From NCBI GenBank assembly GCA_963726365.1, contig CAVSCI010000023.1, positions 62,001 through 126,000 of the forward strand: a stretch of DNA of 64,000 nucleotides. The letters run 5' to 3'. Made by a program: the position numbers and the translations under genes. The stretch comes from JAABQG01 sp963726365 (GTDB lineage: Bacteria; Pseudomonadota; Gammaproteobacteria; Burkholderiales; Burkholderiaceae_C). Shown in pieces: positions 1 to 8,471 of this stretch. Each line of letters opens with the position of its first letter. The stretch's first letter is position 1. The notes beneath the pieces are model-generated. The model was not told the origin of the DNA and ran no database searches. It saw nothing but the letters and a program-made list of their open reading frames with translations.

Positions 1-1015
1 GCGTGGCGCGCAGGTTGGGTCCGAGCGTCTTCTCGTCGACTGCAAAACCATGGTTCTGGCTGGTGATGCTGACGCGACCGTTGTCCAGGTCTTTCACCGG
101 ATGATTGGCGCCATGGTGGCCGAACTTCATCTTGAATGTTTTCGCGCCACTGGCCAGAGCCATGATCTGGTGGCCCAGGCAGATACCGAACGTCGGTATG
201 CCGGTCTCGATCAATTCTGCCGTGGCGGCAATGGCGTAGTCGCAGGGCTCCGGATCGCCAGGACCGTTGGAAAGGAAGATGCCATCGGGATTGAGTGCGA
301 GCACTTCTTTGGCCATCGTCTGCGCCGGTACCACGGTGACCTTGCAGCCGCGCTCGGCCAGCATGCGCAGGATGTTTTTCTTGACGCCGAAGTCGTAGGC
401 GATCACGTGAAATCCCGGTGCGACCTGCGTCCCGTAGCCGCTTCCCAGCCGCCACTCGGTCTGGCGCCACTCATACCCGGCGGAAGTGGTCACCACGCGC
501 GCCAGGTCCAGGCCGGCCATGCTGGGCGCAGCTTTCGCGGCCGCCACGGCCTGGTCGATCAAAGCCTGGGTCACGACCGCGCCGGCGGCCAGCCCCACGA
601 TGGCGCCGTTCTGCGCCCCCTTGCTGCGCAGCAGTCGTGTCAGCTTGCGGGTGTCGATATTGGCGATGGCCACTGTTTTTTCCGCGACGAGGTACTCGGA
701 CAGTGTCTGCGACTGGCGGAAATTGCTGGCCAGGAGCGGCAGGTCCTTGATGATGAGCCCTGCGGCATGGACCTTGTCGGCTTCGATGTCCTCGGCGTTG
801 ACACCGTAGTTGCCGATGTGCGGATACGTGAGAGTCACGATCTGCTGGCAGTAACTGGGGTCGGTGAGGATTTCCTGGTAGCCGGTCATCGCGGTGTTGA
901 ACACCACTTCGCCGACTGTGGAGCCGGTAGCTCCGATCGAATTGCCAATAAAGACCGTGCCGTCTGCGAGCGCCAGGATGGCGGACGGGAAAGTTCCCTT
1001 GAGAGACAAAAGCAC
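1..1015 (-). CDS. carA: Carbamoyl-phosphate synthase small (glutaminase) chain, 3' end outside window
   Basis: The small chain hydrolyses glutamine and passes ammonia to CarB for carbamoyl phosphate, the precursor of arginine and pyrimidines. About 338 N-terminal residues are present. The class I glutamine amidotransferase segment has GICLGHQ, holding the nucleophile Cys near residue 277, followed by KFGHHGANHPV and QNHGFAVDE. The last ~50 residues, with the catalytic His/Glu pair, run off the left edge. I chose the GTG at 1015 because CGGAG lies 6-10 bases upstream and the protein then begins MLLSLKGTF, close to family N-termini. A TTG at 1057, also preceded by GGAG, would add 14 residues. 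It is transcribed away from the rnhB-side genes, and carB is expected just outside the window. Confidence 0.93.
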   Translation of the reverse strand, partial: MLLSLKGTFPSAILALADGTVFIGNSIGATGSTVGEVVFNTAMTGYQEILTDPSYCQQIVTLTYPHIGNYGVNAEDIEADKVHAAGLIIKDLPLLASNFRQSQTLSEYLVAEKTVAIANIDTRKLTRLLRSKGAQNGAIVGLAAGAVVTQALIDQAVAAAKAAPSMAGLDLARVVTTSAGYEWRQTEWRLGSGYGTQVAPGFHVIAYDFGVKKNILRMLAERGCKVTVVPAQTMAKEVLALNPDGIFLSNGPGDPEPCDYAIAATAELIETGIPTFGICLGHQIMALASGAKTFKMKFGHHGANHPVKDLDNGRVSITSQNHGFAVDEKTLGPNLRAT

Positions 1016-1139
1016 TGGGTTCTCCGGATGGTTGCGGGTACGCCCAAACGCAATCAAGACATGACTCCTGATGGCTGCTTTTGTGGGAATTTAGCTAAGA
1101 CTGCGGCTTGAGCGTACGGTTGATGCGGGAAAGCCTCCT

Positions 1140-1145
1140 ATTATA
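1140..1145 (-). promoter_or_regulatory. Candidate -10 box upstream of carA
   Basis: Read on the minus strand this is a perfect TATAAT in the ~200 bp gap between the methyltransferase gene and carA, about 125 bp before the carA start. No good -35 hexamer sits at 16-18 bp, so only the -10 can be supported. I see no clear terminator in the rest of the gap. Confidence 0.35.
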
Positions 1146-1214
1146 GCGAGGGAAACCCTGAATCGAGCTTTGGCGGGCAGGCACGGCAACTGCGCCTCGC
1201 GCCCGGTACACAGT

Positions 1215-2000
1215 TCAGCGCTGGCCAGCCGACACAAGCGCGCTGGCGTGCAGACAGATCGCCGCTGCCGCAGCGACATTGAGCGACTCTTCACCCCCAG
1301 GCTGGGCGATCCGCACTGAAATCGACGCCTTTTCGGCGAGCGCTGCGCCAACACCCTGCCCTTCATGACCCAGGACCCAGGCGCAGGGAAAGGGCGGCAC
1401 CACTTCGTGAAGAAACGCGCCCTGGTGGGAACTGGTCACGACGAGGGGTATCGCCAGTGCGTCAAGAAAATCGGGCCCGACACCTTCGAAAAGTTGCAGG
1501 CCGAAATGCGCGCCCATGCCGGCACGCAGCACCTTGGGCGACCACAATGCTGCCGTCCCCTTGAGCGCAACGATCTGGCGGAATCCAAATGCGCCCGCGC
1601 TGCGCAGAATGGAGCCGACATTGCCGGCATCCTGTATGCGGTCCAGAACAACCGTGGCGGCCCCCGTCGATAGGTCGCTGCCAGCGGGCGGTTCGATCAG
1701 GAACCCCATCGAGGCCGGCGACCCCAGCGCACTGATTTCTGCAAAGAGGCGATCCGAAAGTACTACGTTTTTTATAGCGCAATATGCCCATTCAACGCTG
1801 GGCTGGGCAAAAAATGACTCTGAAACAACAGAAACCGCCGGTTTCAGACCTCGGGTCAGCGCCGCCCGGCACAGGTGATCTCCCTCCAGCCAGACCAGGC
1901 CTTGCTTGCGGTACGCGGTACTGTCCTGCGACAACCGGCGCAAGTCCTTCACAAGGGCGTTATCGCGAGATTTGATGAAAAGAGCTGCGGCCTGATTCAT
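1215..2000 (-). CDS. TrmH/SpoU-family RNA 2'-O-methyltransferase
   Basis: The 261-residue protein is a SPOUT-fold methyltransferase. The N-terminal RNA-binding part contains LVWLEGDHL. The C-terminal domain has motif 1 (DRIQDAGNVGSILRSAGAFG, about residues 120-139), motif 2 (VLGHEGQGV) and motif 3 (SLNVAAAAAICLH), which form the knotted SAM site. The exact rRNA or tRNA target cannot be told from sequence. Its start overlaps the rnhB stop by 4 bp, so the two are translationally coupled at the end of the long rpsB-led block. About 17 residues around FFAQPSVEWAYCAIKNVV are encoded by an antisense copy of the dispersed repeat and do not look like family sequence. Confidence 0.88.
   Translation of the reverse strand: MNQAAALFIKSRDNALVKDLRRLSQDSTAYRKQGLVWLEGDHLCRAALTRGLKPAVSVVSESFFAQPSVEWAYCAIKNVVLSDRLFAEISALGSPASMGFLIEPPAGSDLSTGAATVVLDRIQDAGNVGSILRSAGAFGFRQIVALKGTAALWSPKVLRAGMGAHFGLQLFEGVGPDFLDALAIPLVVTSSHQGAFLHEVVPPFPCAWVLGHEGQGVGAALAEKASISVRIAQPGGEESLNVAAAAAICLHASALVSAGQR
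1767..1817 (+). repeat. Dispersed ATAGC...ACGCTGGG repeat, copy 1 (inside methyltransferase gene)
   Basis: The plus strand reads TTTTTTATAGC, then a short variable piece, then GCCCATTCAACGCTGGG and an A-rich tail. It matches the copies at 17366 and 19249. It lies antisense within the SpoU methyltransferase gene and keeps that frame open, so it is translated. Confidence 0.7.
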
Positions 2001-2614
2001 GGCAAGACGGCTGCGACGGGAGAAAAAGAACGTCGATGCTGTGGACAGGGCCCATGCAGACGAAGTGCAGCAAGATGCTCTGCCGTGCCATAGCCCTTGT
2101 GTCCGGCAAATCCGTACTGCGGGAAGCGGTCATGGTACTGATTGCACCACCGATCCCGGTGCACTTTTGCCAGAATAGATGCGGCAGAGATCGCCGACAC
2201 CTTGTCGTCGCCCTTGACAATGGCCTCAGCCAGTACATCCAGCCGGGGCAGGCGATTGCCATCCACCAGCACCTTGGCGGGTTTCAGGCGCAAACCCTCG
2301 ACCGCTCGCTGCATGGCCAGCATCGTTGCCTGCAGGATATTCAAGGCATCAATCTCCTCTACGCTTGCTTCGGCGATCGAAAAGCACAGCGCCCGGGCAC
2401 GAATCTCGTCAAAAAGCCTTTCACGCCTGAGCGCCGTCAACTTCTTGGAATCCGCCAGACCGCTTACGGGATTCAAATCGTCCAGGATCACGGCGGCAGC
2501 AACGACGGGCCCGGCAAGTGGCCCTCGACCGGCCTCGTCGACGCCCGCAATCAAGCCAGGTCCGTGCCATACCAGCGCAGCCTGCTCAGCTTGCAAGAAG
2601 TTTCTCGATCGCAT
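1997..2614 (-). CDS. rnhB: Ribonuclease HII
   Basis: RNase HII nicks the RNA strand of RNA-DNA hybrids and removes misincorporated ribonucleotides. The 205-residue protein carries GVDEAGRGPLAGPVV, with the first two catalytic acidic residues (DE), then the VDGN aspartate, VKGDDKVSAISAASILAKV and the C-terminal GFAGHKGYGT. I chose the ATG at 2614 (MRSRNFLQAEQ) because it puts the DEAGRG motif at the usual distance. A longer reading to 2704 would run far into lpxB. The gene overlaps the end of lpxB by 29 bp and the methyltransferase start by 4 bp, typical of this operon. Confidence 0.93.
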   Translation of the reverse strand: MRSRNFLQAEQAALVWHGPGLIAGVDEAGRGPLAGPVVAAAVILDDLNPVSGLADSKKLTALRRERLFDEIRARALCFSIAEASVEEIDALNILQATMLAMQRAVEGLRLKPAKVLVDGNRLPRLDVLAEAIVKGDDKVSAISAASILAKVHRDRWCNQYHDRFPQYGFAGHKGYGTAEHLAALRLHGPCPQHRRSFSPVAAVLP

Positions 2615-3737
2615 CTGTGGCCAGTTGTGCTGTATCGCGGCGAAGTTCATGGTGCAGCGAGGTAAATCGGTGCTCCAGAGCACGGACCTTTTCCGGCGAA
2701 TCAAGCCAGTTCAGCACCGCACCGGCCATGGCCTCAGGTGTGGCGTCTCCCTGCAGGAGTTCAGGCACGACGAATTCCCGGCAAAGGATATTCGGCAAAC
2801 CGACCCATGGCTGCAAATTCCTGCGGCGCATGATCTGCCACGAGATCCAGTTCATCCGATAGCCAATCACCATCGGGCGTTTGAACAAGGCCGCCTCCAG
2901 AGTTGCCGTGCCACTCGCAATCAATGTGACATCGCAGGCCGCAAGCACCTGGTGTGACTGGCCAGCCACGACTTCCACGCGCCCGGCAAGCCCGCTGGCA
3001 CCCACGGCAGCCTCGATTGCAGAGCGCAGGAACGGCAAGGCCGGAAGAACAAGACGCACCGAGGGCCGCGCCTGCAGAATCAGCCTTGCAGCCGCCAAAA
3101 AGGGGCCGGCAATGTATTTGACCTCAGATTCGCGGCTCCCCGGGAGCAGTGCCACCACGGTCTCATCAGGGCGCAGTCCCAATGCAGCCCGGGCAGCGAG
3201 CCGGTCAGGAACCATGGGAATCACACTCGCCAGCGGGTGACCGACATAGGTTGCGGCAATTCCGTGCTGAGCCAAAAGTTCCGGTTCAAACGGAAATATG
3301 CACAGAACGTGGTCAGCGCAGCGCCGCAGCTTTTCGAGCTTTCTGGCGCGCCAGGCCCAAAAGGAAGGACTCACGAAATGCACAGTCAGGATCCGGGCGG
3401 CCTTGAGTCGTGCTTCAAGTCCGAAATTGAAATCCGGGGCATCGATACCGATGAAGACTTCAGGTCTGCTGGTCAACAAGCGTCTCCCGAGCTCGCGGCG
3501 AATCGACAGCAACCTGAAGAGATGTGGCAGAACTTCGATGTAACCCCTCACGGCCAGCAAGCTTTGAGGCCACCAGGCGTCGAATCCACGGCGCAGCATC
3601 TGCGGCCCACCGATGCCCACGGTCTGCAGTCCTGGCCAGCGCACCACAAGGGCATCAAGGAGCAATCCTGCCAGAAGATCCCCCGAGGGCTCGCCAGCAA
3701 CCATGCCGAAAGTGAGCTTACGGGGTTCCAATTCCAC
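2586..3737 (-). CDS. lpxB: Lipid-A-disaccharide synthase
   Basis: LpxB is a family 19 glycosyltransferase. It joins UDP-2,3-diacylglucosamine to lipid X to form the lipid A disaccharide at the cytoplasmic face of the inner membrane. The 383 residues match the family length. Visible landmarks are GEPSGD near residue 17, GIDAPDFN, VSPSFWAWR, LLPGSRESEV and the donor-site region SGTATLEAALFKRPMVIGY. It lies 9 bp after lpxA and overlaps rnhB, inside the lipid A block. Nothing in the gene is broken. Confidence 0.95.
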   Translation of the reverse strand: MELEPRKLTFGMVAGEPSGDLLAGLLLDALVVRWPGLQTVGIGGPQMLRRGFDAWWPQSLLAVRGYIEVLPHLFRLLSIRRELGRRLLTSRPEVFIGIDAPDFNFGLEARLKAARILTVHFVSPSFWAWRARKLEKLRRCADHVLCIFPFEPELLAQHGIAATYVGHPLASVIPMVPDRLAARAALGLRPDETVVALLPGSRESEVKYIAGPFLAAARLILQARPSVRLVLPALPFLRSAIEAAVGASGLAGRVEVVAGQSHQVLAACDVTLIASGTATLEAALFKRPMVIGYRMNWISWQIMRRRNLQPWVGLPNILCREFVVPELLQGDATPEAMAGAVLNWLDSPEKVRALEHRFTSLHHELRRDTAQLATDAIEKLLAS

Positions 3738-3746
3738 GCCCCTGCT

Positions 3747-4535
3747 TCAGCGAGCGATACCGCGCGGTGCGTTGGCGAGGAATGCACTCATCAAGGCGAT
3801 GTCGCCCGCAACCTCCGGCGCATCGGATACGAGGTCCAGAATGGCCTGACGGGCTCCGTCCAGGGTCATGCCTTGACGGTACAGCAGTCGGTGCATGTGT
3901 TTGACCACTGCCAGCCGCGCCGCGGAAAAATCACGCCGGCGCAATCCGACCGTATTGATGCCGCGGACGGTCATGGGATTGCCATCCACCAGCATGAACG
4001 GTGGAACATCCTGAGAAACCGCGCTTGCGAAGCCGATCATGGCATGCGCGCCAACCTTGACGAACTGGTGAATCCCCGTCAGCCCACCGACTGTCACCCA
4101 ATCGGCCAGATGAACGTGCCCGCCCAGCGTGGTGTTGTTCGCCAGCGTGGTGTGATCGTCCACGCGGCAGTCATGCGCAATATGGCAGTAGGCCATGATC
4201 CAGTTCCGGCTACCGATGCGGGTAACGCCGCCGGCGGCCTGCACGCCAAGATTGATGGTGCAGAACTCGCGGATGGTATTGTCATCGCCGATGATCAACT
4301 CCGAAGGTTCACCTGCGTACTTCTTGTCCTGTGGCACAGCGCCGATCGAGTTGAACTGAAAAATTGTGTTGTTCTTCCCAATGGTGGTGCGGCCCTCGAT
4401 GACGCAATGGGGTCCAACGTGCGTCCCGGGTCCAATGTGCACATCGGGCCCGATCACCGTATAAGGTCCGACCGTAACGGTCGAGTCCAACTCGGCAGTT
4501 GAATCCACCAGCGCGGTGGGATGGATGTTCACCAT
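3747..4535 (-). CDS. lpxA: UDP-N-acetylglucosamine O-acyltransferase
   Basis: LpxA transfers a 3-hydroxyacyl group from acyl carrier protein to UDP-GlcNAc, the first step of lipid A synthesis. The 262 residues consist of hexapeptide repeats building a left-handed beta helix, then a C-terminal helical part. The catalytic-His segment is CHIAHDCRV, and GGLTGIHQFV and GINTVGLRRRDF follow. I used the ATG at 4535 (MVNIHPTALVD), the family's usual beginning, rather than an upstream start that would overlap fabZ. The fabZ stop is 8 bp away. Confidence 0.95.
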   Translation of the reverse strand: MVNIHPTALVDSTAELDSTVTVGPYTVIGPDVHIGPGTHVGPHCVIEGRTTIGKNNTIFQFNSIGAVPQDKKYAGEPSELIIGDDNTIREFCTINLGVQAAGGVTRIGSRNWIMAYCHIAHDCRVDDHTTLANNTTLGGHVHLADWVTVGGLTGIHQFVKVGAHAMIGFASAVSQDVPPFMLVDGNPMTVRGINTVGLRRRDFSAARLAVVKHMHRLLYRQGMTLDGARQAILDLVSDAPEVAGDIALMSAFLANAPRGIAR

Positions 4536-4543
4536 GACGCGGC

Positions 4544-4984
4544 TCACACAACGCGGCGGATGGTGCAAATCAGTTCAGCCTCGCAGGCCAGTTCATCGCC
4601 GACCTTGGCACGCGCCTTGAATTTGTAAATCCCAGCTTTCATGCGATCGAGCTCGGCCTCCAGGACAAGTTGGTCCCCGGGCTCGACAGGACGCTTGAAT
4701 CGCGCACCATCGATACCGGCAAAATAAAAAATGGTCTGATCGTCTGGGAGCACGCCCAAGGCGTCAAAGGCCATCAACGCTGCGGTTTGGGCCATGGCCT
4801 CGAGCATCAATACGCCCGGCATTACGGGACGCTGAGGGAAATGCCCGACAAAAAAGGGTTCATTGATCGAGACATTCTTCAAAGCCTTGATTCTCTTGCC
4901 CGTCTCCAGTTCAAGCACCCGGTCGACCAGGAGGAAGGGGTAGCGGTGCGGAAGCCGCTTAAGTATTTCGTGAATATTCATCAT
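4544..4984 (-). CDS. fabZ: 3-hydroxyacyl-ACP dehydratase FabZ
   Basis: FabZ is a hot-dog fold dehydratase of fatty acid elongation that competes with LpxA for 3-hydroxyacyl-ACP. The 146 residues begin MMNIHEILKRLPHRYPFLL. The active-site segment is GHFPQRPVMPGVLMLEAMAQ with the catalytic His and Glu. Two adjacent ATGs (4984, 4981) are both possible starts. The reading frame stays open upstream as SIDDNAALEKAAGIAELASQ, which I read as the tail of a decayed lpxD rather than part of FabZ. Confidence 0.95.
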   Translation of the reverse strand: MMNIHEILKRLPHRYPFLLVDRVLELETGKRIKALKNVSINEPFFVGHFPQRPVMPGVLMLEAMAQTAALMAFDALGVLPDDQTIFYFAGIDGARFKRPVEPGDQLVLEAELDRMKAGIYKFKARAKVGDELACEAELICTIRRVV

Positions 4985-5609
4985 GATGCAAATCCCTGTC
5001 TCCAATGTTCTTCCGTTGAGTCCACTTTCAGCGCTGGCTGACGATCGCGATGCCTGGGAAGCAAGCTCCGCGATGCCGGCTGCCTTCTCCAAGGCAGCAT
5101 TGTCGTCGATGGAGACGGTGCCGGCGAACCACGGAGAGCCAAGGCTTCAACTGCCGCATCAGCAATGCCGCAAGTGCCAGCATACCAAGTCTCGTGACCC
5201 ACAATCAGGGCGACTTGGCCTCTCGCGCAAGCGGTAGAAACGGAGTTGCCGACAATACACGCTATTTGCAGACGTGCTGCCCTAGCGCGAGGTGTGGCTG
5301 GGCAAGCATTGCCATTTGCCAAGCTGTCAATGCGGGTGAGAAAACGGGCGGGCGAACCAACAAGTTTCAGATACCTCGACGCCAAGCCGCGTCTGCCAAT
5401 GCGTTCGCGCCGGAAGGGAGCGCTATCGCCAGGACCGGGTGAAGCAGGCGTCGGACCGGCTACGCAAAATGACGGAAATTTATCCGCCGGGTCGAGAAGC
5501 GCCCCCCAGCGACCAGCACTCCGTGCTGAATTTCGCCGCGTCTCCTGGCGGTCATCCTCACGCCTCACCGCCGCGCGGGCGCGCAAAACGTCCTTAAGTG
5601 GACGCCCTT
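4985..5609 (-). pseudogene. lpxD: Eroded, shortened lpxD (UDP-3-O-acylglucosamine N-acyltransferase) remnant
   Basis: In related genomes lpxD lies exactly here, between skp and fabZ. The 625 bp are too short for the ~1,000 bp gene and no frame spans them as a recognisable protein. Fragments in shifting minus-strand frames resemble LpxD: GEIQHGVLVAG and ALLDPADK near 5500, ALPSGANALADAAWRRG near 5400-5430, and FAGTVSIDDNAALEKAA just before fabZ, like the usual C-terminal YTG..PIDDNA..EKNAA. One open frame of 201 codons covers the region but has none of the hexapeptide repeats. The assignment rests on position plus these short matches. It could instead be unrelated spacer. Confidence 0.42.
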
Positions 5610-6128
5610 CTATTTGGCGTTGCCACTGTTCAAGACCTTCAGCACCTTGTCGGTGATGTCGTGCTTGGGATTGATGTACACAGCTTCCTGGAAAATTGCG
5701 TCGTACTTTTCGGCCTCGGCGACCTGCTTCACAACCCGGTTGGCCCGCTCAAGAACCTGTTGCAGTTCTTCATTCTTGCGGGCATTGAGATCTTCCTGGA
5801 ATTCACGGCGCTTGCGTTGCAGGTCCCGATCCTGCTCAACCAATTGCTTTTGCCGGGTCAAACGCTGGCTTTCTGACAATGTCAGCGCATCACGCTCGAA
5901 CTTTTCCGACGCGGCCTTGATGGAATTGCCCAACTCGCTGATTTCCTTCTCGCGCCGGGAAAACTCTTGCTCGAGCTTGCTCTGCGCGGCCTTTGCGCTA
6001 CTGGCTTCCCGGAATATTCTGTCGGTGTTGACAAAGCCAGCCTTGAACTCCTGTGCTTGCACTGAAGTGCCAAAGGCAAGCCCGGCCAAGGCCAATGTCA
6101 ACCAATGGGTGGATCGTAGGAATTTCAT
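5610..6128 (-). CDS. skp: Periplasmic chaperone Skp/OmpH
   Basis: Skp holds unfolded outer-membrane proteins in the periplasm on their way to BamA. The 172 residues start with a signal peptide (MKFLRSTHWLTLALAGLAFGTSVQA) cut before QEFKAG. A long charged coiled coil follows (SKLEQEF.. to ..LQQVLERANRVVKQVAEAE), then a short C-terminal head segment. Its start codon overlaps the bamA stop by one base (TAATG), so translation is coupled to BamA. Confidence 0.93.
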   Translation of the reverse strand: MKFLRSTHWLTLALAGLAFGTSVQAQEFKAGFVNTDRIFREASSAKAAQSKLEQEFSRREKEISELGNSIKAASEKFERDALTLSESQRLTRQKQLVEQDRDLQRKRREFQEDLNARKNEELQQVLERANRVVKQVAEAEKYDAIFQEAVYINPKHDITDKVLKVLNSGNAK

Positions 6129-8425
6129 TAGAAGGACGAGCCAATCTGGAATTGAAAGTTCTGAATTCTATCCCCTGGTTGTGTCCGGAACGGATATGCA
6201 TATGCTATTCGGAGCGGCCCAAGCGGCGAGATCCAGCTGATACCGACGCCCGCAGAAGCCCGGAGTTGTTCAGCTGAAGGTGTCTGGTTTTCTGCCCATA
6301 CGTAACCGGTATCGGCGAAAGCGTACATCCGCAGCGCCTTGTCAGTCCCTGTACCCGGCACCGGCGCATAGAACTCCCCGTTGAGTACAAACTTCTTTGC
6401 GCCCCCGATAAAAGATCCTGTTACGTCCCTGGGACCAAGCGTATTCTGGTCGAATCCTCGAACGGAACCCTGACCGCCTGCGTAAAAGTTCTTGAATACC
6501 GGATAGGGCTTGCCATTCAGCCCCTCTCCCCATCCAAACTCCGAATTGAAGGCCAGGTTGGTTTGACGGGTGACCGGAAGGTACAGTTGGTACTGGTAGT
6601 AGAGCTTGACGAATTGCGCGTCCCCTGCGGCACCCCATTCCGACGCAAACCTCTGATTTGTACCTTTCGTCGGCAGCAAGCCGCTGTCCCTGTCGTCTCG
6701 GGACCAGCCGATGGTCAAGGGAAGCGTATTGCTTGGATTGCCCACCTTTTCCGCGTAGTAAAGGTAGGCTGCGGGAATGTTGGTCCCGTTCTTGATGTCC
6801 ATTCGCTCAAGCGCCGCGCCGAAAAAGACGGTGTCCCTTTCAGTGAACGGCACGCCAAATCGAACCCCGGCTCCGGCCGTAACAAGTTGGTAGCTTCCGC
6901 CTTGATTGGCATAGGGCTTTGTACTGCGGTAGTAGGCATCATACGTTCGGGAGATGCCGTCCTTGGTGAAGTACGGGTCCGTTGTGTTGAGCACCAGGAC
7001 CGTGTTGTATTTACTCGTGTTGAGCTGGATACCGAGGTAATTGCCCGACCCAAAAGCATTTTCCTGCTTGACCGTGACGCTCAATGCGATACGGTCGGCC
7101 GTTGAAAAGCCGGCCCCCAAACTAATGCTGCCCGTCGGCTTCTCTGTGACCACCACATTCAGATCGACCTGATCGCCTGTGCCAGGCACCTCCGTCGTAT
7201 CGATGGCAACCCCGGTGAAAAAACCCAATCGATCGACACGATCACGGGACAGGCGGATCTTGGTACCGTCGTACCACGAAGATTCGAGCTGACGGAATTC
7301 ACGGCGGATGACTTCATCGCGTGTCCTGTCATTCCCGCTGATGTTGATTCGCCGTATGTAAACCCTGCGCGAAGGTTCGGCCTGCAGCACAAGAGTCACG
7401 CGGTTGTTGACCCGGTCGATCTCGGGCCTCGCCTCTACGCGTGCAAAGGCAAAGCCGTAGTTACCGAAGTTCTCGGTAAATCTCCTGGTCGTTTCTGCCA
7501 CGTCATCTGCATTGAAGGGCTCCCCCGGCTTGATGGTCACCAACGACTTGAATTCGTCTTCCTTGCCAAGAAAGTTACCCTCAAGCTTGACGGCAGAGAC
7601 CACGAAACGCTCACCCTCAGTGACGTTGATCGTGATCGAGATGTCCTGTTTGTTCGGCAGAATCGCGACCTGGGTGGAGTCGATCCGGAATTCAAGGTAG
7701 CCCCGTGAAAGGTAGTAGGACCGCAGGTTCTCCAGGTCCGCATTGAGCTTGGCACGGGAGTAGTTGTCGGATTTGGTGTACCAGCTGAGCCATCCACCTG
7801 TGTCTTGACTGAAGGTGCCCAACAAGGTCGATTCACTGAAAACCTTGTTGCCAACAATGTTCAATTCCTTGATCTTGGCCGTGTCGCCCTCGGTGACGGC
7901 AAATGTCAGATTGACACGGTTGCGCTCGATGGGCGTCACTGTCGTCACGACTTCAGCGCCATACAGACTCTTGTTGATGTATTGGCGCTTGAGTTCCTGC
8001 TCAGCCCGGTCAGCCAACGCCTTGTCAAAGGGACGCCCTTCCGCAAGGCCAACCTCCTTCAACATCTTTTGTAGCGCTTCCTTGTCAAATTCCTTGGTCC
8101 CGACAAAATCCACGTTGGCGATGGTCGGCCGTTCCTCGACAATCACGATCAGCACATCACCACTTACTTCGAGGCGCACATCCTTGAACAGGCCCAGCGC
8201 AAACAATGCCCGAATTGCTGCCGTGCCCTTTTCGTCGTTATAGGTGTCCCCAATCCGAAAAGGCAGTGAGGCAAAAATGGTACCCGCCTCAACACGCTGA
8301 AGTCCTTCGACGCGAATGTCACGGACCGCAAACGGATCGACAGCCCAAGCCGTATTGGCCGCAAAGACCATGGCCACTACGGCCGATGCGGTTCGTAGAC
8401 GAAAACTTTTGAATTGCTTATTCAT
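6128..8425 (-). CDS. bamA: Outer membrane protein assembly factor BamA
   Basis: BamA is the core beta-barrel of the complex that inserts outer-membrane proteins. The 765 residues have a signal peptide (..AVVAMVFAANTAWA), five POTRA domains (about residues 25-420; the first begins PFAVRDIRVEGLQRVEAG) and a C-terminal barrel with the family VRGFD loop motif (GGQGSVRGFDQNTLGPRD). It ends in the aromatic barrel signature ..QIGSSF. I used the ATG at 8425 so that the signal peptide starts the protein. It sits between rseP and skp, as is usual. Confidence 0.96.
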   Translation of the reverse strand: MNKQFKSFRLRTASAVVAMVFAANTAWAVDPFAVRDIRVEGLQRVEAGTIFASLPFRIGDTYNDEKGTAAIRALFALGLFKDVRLEVSGDVLIVIVEERPTIANVDFVGTKEFDKEALQKMLKEVGLAEGRPFDKALADRAEQELKRQYINKSLYGAEVVTTVTPIERNRVNLTFAVTEGDTAKIKELNIVGNKVFSESTLLGTFSQDTGGWLSWYTKSDNYSRAKLNADLENLRSYYLSRGYLEFRIDSTQVAILPNKQDISITINVTEGERFVVSAVKLEGNFLGKEDEFKSLVTIKPGEPFNADDVAETTRRFTENFGNYGFAFARVEARPEIDRVNNRVTLVLQAEPSRRVYIRRINISGNDRTRDEVIRREFRQLESSWYDGTKIRLSRDRVDRLGFFTGVAIDTTEVPGTGDQVDLNVVVTEKPTGSISLGAGFSTADRIALSVTVKQENAFGSGNYLGIQLNTSKYNTVLVLNTTDPYFTKDGISRTYDAYYRSTKPYANQGGSYQLVTAGAGVRFGVPFTERDTVFFGAALERMDIKNGTNIPAAYLYYAEKVGNPSNTLPLTIGWSRDDRDSGLLPTKGTNQRFASEWGAAGDAQFVKLYYQYQLYLPVTRQTNLAFNSEFGWGEGLNGKPYPVFKNFYAGGQGSVRGFDQNTLGPRDVTGSFIGGAKKFVLNGEFYAPVPGTGTDKALRMYAFADTGYVWAENQTPSAEQLRASAGVGISWISPLGPLRIAYAYPFRTQPGDRIQNFQFQIGSSF

Positions 8426-8471
8426 GAATGTGTCTAATGACGGCACAACGCCCGTGCGCTGGCCCAAAGGG

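Noticed and set aside
4981..5586. The 201-codon minus-strand frame as an independent protein
   Set aside because: Arg/Ala-rich, no motif, spans pieces resembling LpxD in other frames; better explained as gene ruins.
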